NCBI GenBank assembly: GCA_900239685.1
Contig: OENT01000001.1
Span: 124,001 to 188,000 of the forward strand
DNA: 64,000 nucleotides
Reading direction: 5' to 3'
From: Rotaria macrura
Lineage: Eukaryota > Rotifera > Eurotatoria > Philodinida > Philodinidae
Both the position numbers and the translations under genes were made by a program. Below, piece by piece: positions 47,573 to 62,100 of the stretch. The notes beneath the pieces are model-generated. The model saw only the letters and a list, made by a program, of their open reading frames with translations, did not search any database and was not told the origin of the DNA. The number at the start of each line of letters is the position of its first letter. Position 1 is the first letter of the stretch.

Positions 47573-50500
47573 TAAAAATGATGAAATGATCAGTATTCCA
47601 GAATGTTATAAAAATCATTATTTCGGATATTTAAGCAGTAAGCAGGATTCTTGATCAGTGAATTGTTCAAATGAGCATTTATTAATATGTATGATTAGTA
47701 AAGAAATGTGAGCATTAGTCAATTTAATTATTTAACTGTTAACAAAATATAAAGATGAGTATAGGAATTAAAAGAAATTATATTTTCATTCTTTTGTTTC
47801 CTTTTTTTTCTGTTGTTCAGCTATTTCGTACAGATAACAAGGAGAACCCATTCACATATATACTAGAACTCTATCTCGAACTATATGTAATCTCAGATAT
47901 ACATCACAAATTAGAGAATTTTAGGTTTTCTTTGCCAAACTTTTGGATTGAAAATGTGTTATTTGTAGAAGCTTGAAACTTCCTTGGATAGATATCAATT
48001 TGAAATACTTGTAACGGAATTATGTTGGAAAACTGTGTAATTGCAGCTAATACAATCTTTAATGTGGAAATGAATTTTGGGTTTAGAAAGCTGTGAATAC
48101 ATGATAATAGACGAATACCTGTTTGGAGAGATTATCTATAAATCTTCTTGTTTACATTTACTGTCTTCATTGATGATCTCAATTTGTGAAATAACTTTTG
48201 TTTTAACGTAATTCGGAAATTTATAGTCAAATACAATATCTGAAAATGAATCAGTGAACCATTTAACGAAAATTTCTCTCTCAATCCGGCATTGGACTAG
48301 TTCGAAGGGAGGATCTAGATTCATCTAGTTTCATCAAACATCAGATACAATACCTAGTTAAACCCTAACAGGTATACTCTTTGTTCATACTCTCTCTTCC
48401 AGTATCATTTAAATGTTAGCAAGTAAAAAAGATGAAAAAAATATAGGTTGCACCATGTGCAAATGATTTATTTCATGATAGGAAACATGCCAATGTTGAT
48501 TAAATTGAAACTGATTTGCTAGTACAATAATTTTATTGTCTGATATTTGATTCTGTGGATTTCTATTAAGTGTTGTTTTGGATTTCTTTTTATTCATTTG
48601 AATTAACTTTTTCATAATCTTATTGTTAATGCGAGTAAAATTTATTGTTTGAATAGTAAAATTCGTATATTTTTCTACTTAAAGTTGTATTTTGTCACTA
48701 AGCTAAATTTCACTTTTTACTCCTCATGATATCTATTAAGCCAATCTTTTATCCATTTTTGTACTCATCATATAATCTATATTATTGATCAAATATTTTG
48801 TTCCTACAAATGATATGAATTTCTTAGCATAATGATCTGTGTCAATGTAAAACGCGCGGCAATAGTCTCTATCTTTTGATGTTTACTACAGAGCTTTCGA
48901 GAATCTATACTCGAAAAAAAAACCCCAAAGTTAAAATTAGAAAAATATTTGAAAAGACCAAAGTCATTTGACAGGAGTACCAGATGTTCTTTTTTTTTGC
49001 TAATTCGATTCAACTGAAGCATTCTTATATTTTATCTAAGCATTCGTCACATTTTTTTATTTATCAGATTCAGCATCCACGAGCTATACTAAAGCACTGA
49101 TTCATTTTTTACACATAATTTTGCGTAGAAAACATGTTTTTTTCGATCGAGATACAAAACTACCACTGTGTATTGATACCTATTCTCTCAATCAAACATA
49201 CTAGTACATGGGAAATTATTCAAATGTTCCACAAACAGTGAGAGAGAGAGAGAGATAGAAAGTGTAATAGATCGGACTCGTCGATGATAACTGCATAACA
49301 TTATGCACTATTCTTGATCAATAATTATTTATATTGACGGTTAAGTATTTCAACAAAATTAGAAATTACAGTTATATGAATAGATAGTCTTTCGCATTTT
49401 AACGTTTGACTCAATACGAGTACATTATATGCAAATCAGTTTATGTAAATTTCTAGATTAAATAATTTTTTATTGAATGATTAATGAAGAGTATTCAACG
49501 TGTATGTACATTGAAATAACCTGAGAATATAAAAGAAAACTAATTTGCTCTCATTTCATCTACGTTTGTTATTTGATATTGTTCAAAGAAGAATTTGATC
49601 ACTTATATTTTATTTCTATTGTAATAGAAACACTATAAAAGAACTCAATGCCAAATAGAAATTTTACCCTCGAGACTAGTGCTCGGATAATTGTTATTTT
49701 TCGAATCTCTGCAATAAATAAATTAAGATTTCATGTAATACGATTCCAGTACATTGACTCATTATATTCGAGATGATAAAATAAAGAAATACAAATTATT
49801 GAAATACCAAATTTCTTCATGCCTGGAACAGAGATTTACTTCACTAAGATCTCTTCGCAATTCTTCTCTTTCACGATTGTTTCCGTATCAGTAATAAAAT
49901 ACATGTTTGATTCAAAAGCTTCAGTAATGGCTAATTTTAGTCAATATCAACAGGCGATACTATTGCAATCGTACTATCTTATGGGCACAATAGTTCGATT
50001 ATTTTCGTTGATATGTCGCATGTTGTTCACTTGATGTTTTTCTCAGGCGTACATACATCGTACGATCTTTATTCTGTTTGTTTTCATTGAATGTACAAGT
50101 CTGTAATTTAGCATTGGTATCAGATAACACCAATGCTCTATTGTATTGGTTCTGAAATGAGCACGCAGATCATTATAGAAATATTGTGTTTACAAATAAA
50201 GGCAAAAACCAGCTGGTAGCCGTTGTGCACTTAGTATTTACGCACCCAGTCTCAGTAAATTATTCATTTTTTTCTGAGCTATTCTTTTGCATTAGTAATT
50301 AAATAGGGACGAATTCAGGAAGGAACAAATTGAGAATCGATATATCGAACAAACAATATTTGCAAACAATGAATTGAGAAGAAAATATAACAGACGAGTT
50401 GGATAGAGAATGAATCGAGAGTAAACCTTTCACTACTGGTGTTAAGCCCGACAGTCACACGTCTGTGTCTCTACTGTTATATTAAACATCCATAGGCTGA

Positions 50501-53500
50501 TTAGCACCGATACGCATAACTAAGCAATCGTCAGCATCGTCGGTCGAAAAAGAAGACTTCAGTTTAATTCATTGAAACTCGTCTTTCTTCGATAAAAAGA
50601 GTTACAATGATCTATCAATATATTTTAATTCTATAAGTGAAAAATCGAATCTCGTACCTTACAATTTAAAGAATAGTACTATAAATGCATTTTGTAAACG
50701 GTGTTTTCTTCATACTAGATAGTTTTGTATTGTTGACGAATTCGATTTTACAAATCTCCTAGAATTGATTTTTATCTGTTCAAGTTAACTACTGCTATTG
50801 CATGTGATCTTAATATAAATGGAATTTTAAGAAATGCTTTCGAATTAAATTTTCATTCTAACTGCATGGGGAGCAGTAGAATATATGACATAATGTGTTG
50901 TATTTGTAAATCGACGAAACAGGGAAAATATAGAAAAAAATTGAAGCCTTACATAACATATTCATGATAAAATCTTTGACATGCACAAAATTAAAAACAA
51001 GCATAATATAATGAAGGCAATAAAAACTTAGTCATAAGCGGCAGTGATTAGACTCTATTTATGGTAAAGAGATTGTTTAGAAAATTGATCAGTATTGTGA
51101 TTGTTCGACTTGGCAATCGCGCTGATCACCAGATAACAGACTTATGGATAATTCTAAAAAGCAGATGATTCTTTTTATTAAATCTTGTGTTTCCTGCACG
51201 ATATACTTCATTACAATCAGAATAATTCTATTGGATCCAGTATGATTTGAAACATTGCAGATATTTCTTTTATGTGACGTTTAGAGTATCGATAAATTCA
51301 GTTCAGGTGCAACATTGGTAAGTGAATGAAAATGTTCTGTCATCTCAAATGATCTGTCATAACAATATTTTCTTCTACTTTTAGAAGAAATACATTTGGA
51401 TAATGAAAACTTAAGCTCTATTAAGGAAATGATATTTTAAAGCGTGGGAAATCATTTCTCAAGTTTGGAACTGAAGCTTTCGGATAGAAAGCATAGTAAT
51501 TCCATTTTCGGAGCAGCATCTTCTATTGATATGTCTTATCTAACACACACGCACACACAAATATTAAGATAGCTTTTTCTTCAAATGAAAAATATTCTTT
51601 AATCGTATCTAGTAAGAAAACAAGAATTGATTTGTTTGAATCACTTGACTTCACTTCAAATAAACCACTCAAACAGGTTTTTTCCGTGCAGTGTATTTGA
51701 ACCATCCACTTAACATTGATTAAACTCTAGCAATGTTCGTATGATTATATTCTTATTTCCTGAGACACACTCACGCTACGATTGTAATTTTCAAACAGCA
51801 TGCTACTTTCATGTATTTTGAAAACATTAACTTTGAAGAAATTCAATTTGCTGTCTGACATTAGTAATGCTATGATGGAACTTGAGCACGTACGTAAGTG
51901 TCTATGGTTTCCTGATGAATAATGCAAGCGGCTTTGATATGCTCGCTGAAATTCTATTAAGTAATTAAGTGAGTTGTTAATAGAAATTAGATTGCTATGG
52001 AATAGATGATAAGATTTCTAGGTTTGCACTTATGTATATCTGTTGATTATTTTTCATAATATTTCAAAGGCACTGAATACTAATATCTTTTGATGTTGTA
52101 ATCAGCATTGAAGCCCCATGCGAATTCGAATGAAACTCTTATCAACAGTTTTTATAACAGTTGATAAATTGACTATTGAATCAAAATAAAAATTCTGTCA
52201 ACTTAAAAGAATTTTCTTTTGGTCAGTCTTTTCGATCATGATTTTCATTAAAATTGTACACATTTCATGGTGATGTCGTATACTATTTCGTTAGAAGTAC
52301 CAGTGAGATTTTCTATTCTTCATTTCTGGAAAGAACCGTCTTCTGTCACGAGTTTTTTCATTGATTACCTAAAAAGTATTATGAATTATATGACATGTAA
52401 TAAATACTTCATGAGTTTCGTCGATTTTTTTATCATTGATGACTACTTTTAGATTTTTCAAAGAACATCTTCAATGGCGGATCTTAGAAATTCTGTAAAA
52501 GCCTTTTCGAAATTAGCTCTCATGCATGAGACGCATACTTCTCTCCAATCATTCCTATCACATGTGACGTAGTAATGCGTTTTAGTACTAATTAAAAAAT
52601 TCGATTTTGATCATCATTTGAGTTATTTTGATTGTGCCTTAACTGCACATAGCTGAATGTCTATCAGAAATGTCTGTAACAAAATTGAAAATAGTAATAT
52701 AACGTATTCTTTTAAAAATAGATTCAAAAATATTTTGAAATCAATAAGAATTATTAAAATCCAACGATTGAAGAAGTCTGCATTCATCCCGTGACATACT
52801 GCAGTTTACTTCTTGTCTATACTGAGAGTATCGAATTTTTTGTTGATCAACTTTTACACGTACATATGAGCTGTGTCTGTCACATATATTTGCGCACGTA
52901 TGTCGAGGGCGTTTTCGGTTTCATGTTTCGCTTAAAAAAGAATAGGGTAGAATAGAAATCTTGATATACGCCGTGTCATTGATGAAAAAAGAAGACTCTT
53001 ACATATGCTAACAATATTTGAATATCTTTCACAAGGGTTTTACAATAGAATTGCTATTTCTTGCAAAGAATATTAAATAATACATTGTTTTAAAATAAAA
53101 CCGTCATACTTAACTATTGCTAAGTTACAGTTGTGTGTTTGAAAATCATTTTTATCGATCTCATGTTTTTTCTTCTTTGCATTAAAAGGATTTATTTTTA
53201 TTTTCATTAAGAATTTTTCATTGAGTCGAGCAGAAGGATTATACATTGTTTAGTGTTTGTCTGCAAATAAATGTACTCACAGTCAGAAAAAAAAATCAGT
53301 GATATTTAAAGAGCTAAAATGTGACATTCATTCAATCAAATATCCGATTTCAACACGTACAGTCATGACAGTGAAAGCTGAAAAGGAAATAATCGTGATT
53401 TATCTTCGTAACTTATGATGATTCATTATTATTATTATTTTAAGAAACTGTAATGATAAGTTTTATTCTTATGACCAATTCTGACATGTCATATGTAGCC

Positions 53501-56500
53501 AATGACTGTTATGATTATATGAAATAAGAACCATTTATGCGATTCAAATATGTTTGTAGCTTAAGGATATGTTTCTTCAGTATCTTTCCATACACTTTCT
53601 TTATTTTTCACCGAGTACTTACCATCTCATAATAATAATGACTAATGTCATCATGTAGAAAAAGACGAGCAGTAGAATATTGAATTAACATCAATTTTTA
53701 TACGTTAAAATATTAGATCAGAGTTACTAGATCTGAGATTGAAACATCTGGAATGCCAATTTCCAAATAAAAACAGATTTTCGAGGGTCAGATTTAGTAA
53801 ATGAAAGTAGGTTTTACTCGAACGGATAAAGAATAACGATATTCTTTATATCCACAGAATTTATTTGAATGATTAAACAACGCATCAAAGCATAGTTAAC
53901 TCAATTGTAGAAATTTATCAATAACACATTTCAATCCTAATTTATACTGTATTCGTAGTTTAAAAGTTGTCTTTTAGTGTACGAATTTTCATCTGAATAA
54001 ACACATTTGGATAGTCTTGATTTTTATCAAAACAAAATCATAAACTTTTGAACACAATCGAAATGCTTTTAAACGAATATCGAATACGCCAGTAGTAAGT
54101 TCTGTTGATACACGATTTCATATATCGTCATATAAGTATTTTATTGTTGATAAAATACTTTCGACATGTGCGCTACTTCATGAGATAGAGAATGAAAGAA
54201 AAAGAAATGTATTTATACATAGTCTTGTAGGTAGATAAATATTAGGTAACACTTAAAGCATTATCGATGAGTGATGATGATTTGTTTAGAATGTCGATGG
54301 ACAAGTAAACTACATACTGGATATTGCAAACATACAAAAATCCGGGATTCTTCCAAAAAACCTGACAGCACTTGAATTGAACCTCTTTTTTTTAATTTGT
54401 TCGTTTGATATACTACTTCAAATTCTCTTCTATCTATTTTTGGACAAATCTTAATTAGATGCACTTTCACATCACGAAATCCGACGAAATACTTGGTAGC
54501 CAACTCTTTCTACCAGACGTTTCTCAATCTCATTTTTGCATCGCACTAAAATCTTCATCAGAGTTAATATTAGAGTCGTTTCAAAAACTTCAAGTAAAAG
54601 AAAAACAATAATAAAATATAAAGCTGATGAATGAACAAACAAAATACAAGCAATAATATTATTTCCATCACTAATGATTTTTTCCCATCGTTTTATAAAT
54701 ACTATCGTTCTCGTGGAGACTTTGCTTATCTAACTCGAGATTAAATTCCACACGTCTTGATGGAAAATTTTTCCCGATACATGGAACAATGAAGTGATAA
54801 AAATTATATACAAATAATTATGAAGATGGTGAATGTTGAAAGAAAAACAATGAAATATGGATGTTAAATAGCGTCCTTTGTTCGACTGAAAAAATATGTA
54901 ATTTCATTCATAGAAACGAAGCTAAGAATATAAACTTGCATAAACAAGTATTCACAGCACATTGTTGACATAAATGGTAATCTAAAAGCGAGAAATAATT
55001 TTTTCTATAAATCGAAATGTTGAATTAAATTGATTTCGACGAGATTAGAATAATGATCATTATTATGTTTAAAGTAGAATAGTAAACGCCGATGAATTAT
55101 ATAGTTCATACACTACCCATGCCTATTTATGATAAAAGCAATATGATATGAAACTTATGGCTTATACAAAACATAAAGACGACACTTGATTTCTTATGTT
55201 TGCTTTTGAGCCATAGTGCTAACATAACGATTACGTGTAACAAATCCATGAGTACAGTGCCTATCTGATCATGATCAATGAAACTGCAACGTAAGAGAGC
55301 GATCTGTCATACTACTCATCAGTTCAGATAAAAAATTTAGCAAAGAAGAACGAATCTGTATTCTATTTCATGACGAAATAGATAACGTTCGAAAAGCTTA
55401 GTTGATCGATTGAAGTATTTTATTTAGTTTTTAGTAACTTCAATTGAAAAAAAAACGCAAGACACTAGTATTATCTTGAATTTGTGTCGAATATTGATGC
55501 AAAATAAAATTAAGCGATTCTCTCGATAAAGCCCTTATCTTTCTTTCTCTACTTTTGAATATATTTCTTATTCAAGGAGACAGAAAAAAAAATTTATCAT
55601 ATTTACTAAGAATGCAATCTGATGTAGAAGTCCATAACCAAATATATTAGCAAAAAATATTGTTAGTGTTCGACCATTTCATTTACATTACACGACTCAC
55701 TCAATTGTTTTTAAGAATTGAAAAACACTTTTCTAATGTGTAAAATAGAAAACGTTGAATATGATTTCATGTTGAAGATGACGAAGCTATCGGTACATTG
55801 AGTATCAATTCACTAAGGATAATAGATCGAAGTAATTCTTCACTTTTTTTCATTTTCTTCACACTCGGTTGCTGGAAAATATAAACACAAAGAAAAATAT
55901 TTCACAAGAGTTTCTATTTTGATATTACTTTTATTTTGAACGGCTGTACTGGCTCGGATAGAAGTGCAATCAGACATTGATCACCTGACGAATCTATGCA
56001 ATTAAACTATGTAATTGAAAGTATACGAAGGCATATAACATACATCGATGAATTGGTTGTATTGATTTCTTTGCCATTGTCAAAAAATATTCTAAATTAA
56101 TTTTGACTCGAAGTTTATTTTTTTTTGATCCGTTGAATCCAATGCTTTGATTAACCGATTCTGTATCAGTGATATTTTCGTATGATATATATATATATAT
56201 AGTAGAGGTATTATCAAAAAAAAACAAGAAAAGAAAACAGAATGTGTTGATAATTTGTTTTTTGTAGTGAGTGATATAATACAGAGAAAGAAAAATATGA
56301 TATATGGCTGTTTCCAATAGAATTGAAGCTATTAATACCGACGCAGTACATACAATAAGAATGCAGCAAATGTGCGTAAATGCGAAAAAGAAGAATTTTT
56401 CTGAAGGTCAAATCAGGTACTCGTTTCAGAGAAAGGTCATGCGCTGTTGAGTATATATGACTGAAAAAACAAGTATTTTACGTAATTCATTGATCAAAAA

Positions 56501-57171
56501 TGTATATAATAATATTTTTATTTGCAGTTTAAAAAACCAAACAAAATTTCATGTCATGCAAAATTTTAACAGACTGTTACTAAGGAATGAAAATATCCCT
56601 GGAAAAAGTCAGGATAAAAAGATCGACCATAGAAAATCAAAAACTATCTCATATAATATACATTGTACAAGCTGATTTTTATTTCTACTGATTTAATAGA
56701 TGCTACTTTGCACGTAAATAAATTTTATCTTAAAATCAATGTTTCTTTTTTGCACGAGTTATTTACAGTAGGTTGGTACAAAAATAAAAAAGTACGAACA
56801 CTCGTTAAAATGCGCTTGCAATAAAAGAACGATTTTATTGATGGAAATATTGGTTTGAGAAAACATGATGCACTGGATTTTTAATTTTAACATATATAGT
56901 TGTGTCTTTATCATGGAAGCAAGGTGAGAATATGTCAACGAACCTGTTTGTCGTTTTTAAAATCTTATCGCTAAATTTCAATTTGGTTCCAAGCCAAAAG
57001 CATATTTATAAACCTACTGCCTTTGATCAATATTGATCGAACCGACGGAAGAATATTTTTTCTTCAATAAATGCCACTGATCCATAGAAAGAACAGCAGA
57101 ATGCAACAGTAAAATGACAATTATTCGCAAACAACCAGTAAGAACTGATTGATGAAAATGATATTTTCAGT
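47573..57171. other. Gene-free AT-rich region
   Basis: Only scattered open frames of 60-107 codons, on both strands, with no recognisable domain or exon chain. It includes a (GA)n run at 49239-49255, a CA-rich run near 51545, and one more GGGACGAAT copy near 50306 that may be a fragment of the element at 46600. Confidence 0.5.
49239..49255. repeat. (GA)n tract
   Basis: Short GA microsatellite in gene-free sequence. Confidence 0.85.
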
Positions 57172-57192
57172 CACAAAGCTCACGAGGTAGAA

Positions 57193-57393
57193 ATGTCTTC
57201 TGCTCACAATGAATATGGAAGCATAAACGCTGATGATACTCCAAAAACGCATTGTTATATACACGACACCTCTCCTACTATTCGTATACACGATGATAAG
57301 ACAGAAAAAGAAAAAAAAATGCTATTATTAATCATGCGAGAAAATGTACCCAGAGCGAACTACAGAAGAAGTACTTCTGACCTTTGCATGTGA
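57193..57393 (+). CDS. Hypothetical ORF or first exon (66 aa), weak
   Basis: Begins MSSAHNEYGSINADDTPKTH and ends RRSTSDLCM. It is polar, with codon use rather like the genes to the left, and an acceptor-like GATATTTTCAG ends 22 nt before the ATG, as seen before the well-supported genes. No family recognised and no following exon could be joined with confidence. It may be chance. Confidence 0.22.
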   Translation: MSSAHNEYGSINADDTPKTHCYIHDTSPTIRIHDDKTEKEKKMLLLIMRENVPRANYRRSTSDLCM

Positions 57394-58744
57394 TGATTGA
57401 CAGAGAATAAAGCACGTTCGTTTCACTGATAAAGTCCTCTAGAGGACTCTTGCTTTCAGATTGAATTCATTGATTATGACGAAAATTTTGCAGAAAGAAT
57501 AATACGATAAATAGATTTAGATTATTCGCATCGAGCATTAATAAAACAGCTTTCGTTTTGCGACATCTATTTCAGTTCTTTTTATTTAGAATAAAGACCA
57601 ATAGAAACAGTGTTTCCAATTGCAGATGTGGTTGCAATAATACGAATAACAAATGTATCGAACCCTTGCAGAGTCTCAAGTGCACGCTTTTTTGCAAGCT
57701 GCTGACAAAAACAAAGTTTACGCAAAACACTGTGTCTACAAAACGAACAGTTTGCGTTCCGTCGAAAAATCGTTTTTTATTTGATGTTATCTAATATCAA
57801 TGGATGTGAAAAGCTTAATTTATATGATGCCACCTCTGTTCTTCATTTTTACTATTATCGAGTAGTGCTACTTTTTTTACTTCTTTCTTACCTAGAGTTT
57901 AGAGTATGCACTATATTTTTCTCTCTTCTAACATGAAACGAACAGATTATTGAAACAGATATAAAAATGTACACGTTTTCTTCAAGTTTATACCATAAAT
58001 TTTAATATATACAATTGGACGCCCTTTGCTTACCAAAGTAAAGTGTACCGATACGTTTTGTTCAATAAACTAAATTGCACGTAAGCATTTTCTAATTCCA
58101 TTCGGAACGCTGGGTAGGTGTGTCATTGAGAGAAGCAAAATGTACAGAGCACCTGCTATTTCTGATTTGCGATGTTGAAAAACACAGAATCTACACAATA
58201 CACTTTGTAAAAAGAAACTACGCATGGTTTCTCGAATCATTACAGTTCTATAGGAAACTAGATTGTGGCCTGTTAATAATTTTTGTTGTACAAATTCTTT
58301 ATGTTTCATTTCTTCGTTCCAAAACTAATGTGTCATATTACTCGAAGACTTGAAAAATGAAAATTATTCCTGGAATTTTGCCAATTTCAGGCAAAAGGCA
58401 TAAAAAAATGAGATCTGTGATAATGAAACGGATATAATTTTTTATTTATTATAATTTCATGGATGAAAATGAACATTTTAATTGCACAATTTTATGAATT
58501 TAACTTTTAATCAAAGTCATTAGATTATTTTGAGGAACGTGCTTATTTTCATGCGTAAAATTGAAATATGTTTTTTTAAAAAGTGTCTGGTTCATCGTTT
58601 TAATAGCATTTTTTTTCATTTGTCACATATCTCGGTATGAAATACCATGTCAATTTAACGTTTATTTTCAGGATAATGCGAATTGAGTCTAAGTAGGGAT
58701 TTGATCCAATGGTCGGAGAAAGTATAAAACTGTCCTTCAAACTT

Positions 58745-59175
58745 CGCATTTAGAGAAATATAGTTGATTAGGAATTTCTCTAAATTTGGAGAACATTTTT
58801 ACACAAGTTTCTTTGTGCTGGAACAAATCTTCCTGATATATTTCTCTGGGAATCGGAGAAAACTGCCTGAACATGTTGTGTGAATTCTGAATTTCACAAA
58901 ACTTTGTAACAACAAAGTTCTCCAAAATCGGAGAAAGTTGCTGATCAGTTTCCCGAATTCGAGAAAATAGAAACATGAGAATTTCCAGAGTCGAAGAAAG
59001 TCCCAACCCACTATTCTCGATGCGGTGGACGAACTAGCATTCTTTTACACTGTCCACTCTTGGTCTCCAAGTATAAATCAATTTTATGACTTTAAAACAA
59101 ACATTACTTTGTCACTTTCTAGATTGACAAATAATTAGTTTCACTACACTTTGTTGCCAAAAACAAAGTGTAAAA
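58745..59175. repeat. Cluster of short palindromes
   Basis: Several small inverted repeats lie close together. TTTAGAGAAAT (58750) faces ATTTCTCTAAA (58774). TTTCTC..GGAGAAA stems recur near 58841-58862. AACTTTGT/ACAAAGTT pair at 58900-58919, and ACACTTTGTT/AACAAAGTGT at 59146-59171 (perfect 10-bp stem, 6-nt loop). The motif CGGAGAAA appears at least four times. No coding sense. Confidence 0.5.
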
Positions 59176-62100
59176 ATACATTTTGTTTTAGATTTTCATT
59201 GAAAACACTGAATAGAAAGCAGTCAAGAGTTAAATAGAAAGAACATTCTTACTTGCATGCCATGTAAAATCGAATCGATTGATCATATGACATCATTGTC
59301 AGTATCCTTGAAACTTTTCGTTTCTTCAAAATACCTCGAATCATTCTTTTCACAAAGTAAAGCTATGGTTCAATTGTCTGATGTACATAAATCTCTTGAA
59401 ATATTAAAATTTTCCAAAAATTAATATGACTGAACGTATTCATTGGATTGATTACGACAAAAATTCTTTCTTCAGTTTTATCAAATTTGAAAAGTGAGCG
59501 TAGACATTCAGCAACACAAACTTTTGTATATATTGTCTGATTGTTTTTTTTTCGTGTGATATTAAAGAAACATGATTTGTTCTATTGCGTATAAAATTTT
59601 AATGTTTTTTGCGAACATCAAAGGGAATATCTCGATGTTTCCTACACAAAAAAAATACATTGTACTTTTTCGAAAGCCTTCTAAGTGTTCATTTTCAAGG
59701 ACTTCAGCGTCAAGCGAAAGATATTTGTTTACTAGCCGGGGCAAAAAACGTGCTGCTGTCTACAAACAGACAGTCGAAAGTTGAATACTGCATTTGAGAA
59801 AAATCAATTTCAGAGCATGATTATACAATACAAATTCGATTAAATTACTGAAAAGTTTCTCTCGTACGCATTGAAAATAATACATTAAACGATAGCGGGT
59901 TTAATATTCAAATCGAGTGGGGCTTTCGTTTCTGTGAAGAATGATTTTACTGGAAAAGCTAAGATTGAGAACTATCGTACTTCAAAGTTCGACAATGCTA
60001 GTAGATTTTCTTGTTTCGCATCAAGTTTATCAGTACTAATTCAGCTCAATCACATCAACCTGATTATAATAGATTACCTTTTCTATTCTCGAAGAACAGC
60101 AATAGCTTGTTAAAGTATTGATTGATAAGAAAATATTTTCTTCCATATTAGTTTGATACTTACCGATATTTGAGCAGTGAGGCTCAACAAAATCAAACGT
60201 GACCTTCTCTTTCATTTTGGAATGTCTATGATGAACAAGTTAAAAATTAAAAATTGATTGATTATGAAAAATTGTAATTTGTTCTGTTTTAATAAATGCT
60301 ATTGATTTTCTTTCATGAAATAAACTCATCTAAAGACATCTATTCCTATGCTTTCGTATAGGCGTGAAACGAAATAGTGTTAAAGTCAATATTTTTATTT
60401 TATGATAACTAGAGAAAAAAAGTTTTTGTTCGAAATTCAGATACATGATCCTATAGTACTTGAAATTTTCTATCAACTTTTGTATTGTGATCGTTATTAA
60501 TATTTAATACTTAGAAAAGACATCAATAACCAAAATTTGTTTCTTTTCAGGAGACTCACACACTAATAGTTTTCGCTATTCATCAAAAGTAAATTTCAAT
60601 TTTTATCGTTAATTTAAAAATAAAAGCTCGATGGCTATTTTGAAAGCTTGCATAATCTATCAGGATTTAACATCTGAGAGTATTTCGTAGTTTCTCAATT
60701 CATATTTCAATGAGTGTTCATGCAATTCACTATTCGGATATTTGTGAAAGTTTTTTCGACTTCTTTCAATCAAAAGAATAGATTTTGTTTTAAAGTACTA
60801 TTACAAAATTTAGCATTGTACTCGAATCTGATCAATTGAACTCGAAATTTTCAAGAGTATCAGCTTCAATTTACTTCAATAAGAATAAAATGCATGCAAG
60901 AAATGTACTAGAATGTTTTTTGCTATCGACTCTATGTCAAATCACATACAGTAATCATAAATCAACTGTCACTCTTTGAAGGATCTGTACAATGATACAC
61001 TAACGAGTTTGAGTCATTCTAGGATTGGTATTGTGCTCTCTTGGTCGTTTTTTTTCAATGTCTAAATTATAATATGTAGATCTCCCTCCCTCTCTTTCTC
61101 TCCGTCAACCCTTACGAGATACTTGCTTAAAAAGGAATCAAAACTAACGTAACACATGATTCGTAATATCTTCGAAACTCTTTTAAAGGATTGATTAACG
61201 AATTACTTAAAAAGAAAAATTTCTAGCATACAAAATCGTTACAAAAAATATTATGTTCTATCAAAATAAAATATCTCACATAGAAAAAAAGTCGTTTTGG
61301 AGACATGATTTCCATCTTAATTTACCCTGAATATTATTGTTATGTAGGACAACCATATTTTTTTATTCTATATTTCACCTTTTCGTTCTACCTCACCTGA
61401 GCTGTGTTTGACAAGACTAAACTCTGGTTGAGGTACATTATTAAGAAAGTGTATCTAAAATTTAAAAAAAGAAACTGCAAATAGAGACAGTATATTATAT
61501 GTTTGTTCGTCAATAGATTATTTATGCTTATCAGTAGTCGATGCTTCATTGAAAGCGGATCAAATTAAAATTTGAAGTTTACGATAAATATTTCTTGAAT
61601 GAACTATGAATTATAACATAACGGTAGGTCTCACAGTCAGAGAGTTCGAATAGATAAAAACTGTATTATTGTACTTTTTCATTCAATCCATTTTGAGTCA
61701 ATCAGTTCAAGTGACAACTTACTACTAAGTTTTATCGCATGTTCTCACCTCAGATGTATTTTAAAGCATGCTCTATTTAAGAATCTCTAAGATTGTTCTT
61801 CAAAGTTTCAAGGAAAACATTTTACGATGTAAAAACAACCCACAGATATTGAATCAAAGTCGAAGCATACCAAGTACTCAATAGTTTAGGTTTTGAAATT
61901 CATTCGAATAAATTACTCTATTTAAAACATAGAGAAAGTACACGCAAAAAATCATAACCTTGCATTGAATTCATCCAAAGGTTTTGCAACACCTAAAATT
62001 ACAGAAGCAGAAAAAGAATATTTGTTCAAAAGTCGAAAAAGAAATGTGTCGTATACATACGACACAGTCCCATATGAAAACCATGTGAACTTAATTTAAA

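Noticed and set aside
58737-59011. Overlapping minus-strand ORFs of 70-89 codons
   Set aside because: Coincide with the cluster of short palindromes; the two frames overlap and neither has a recognisable motif.
59572-59797. Three overlapping small ORFs on both strands
   Set aside because: Mutually exclusive frames with no known domain. One frame (LQRQAKDICLLAGAKNVLL) looks mildly protein-like, but nothing supports it.
61620-61665. TTCGAAT-containing stretch resembling a tRNA B box
   Set aside because: No cloverleaf could be drawn around it: acceptor and anticodon stems are missing.
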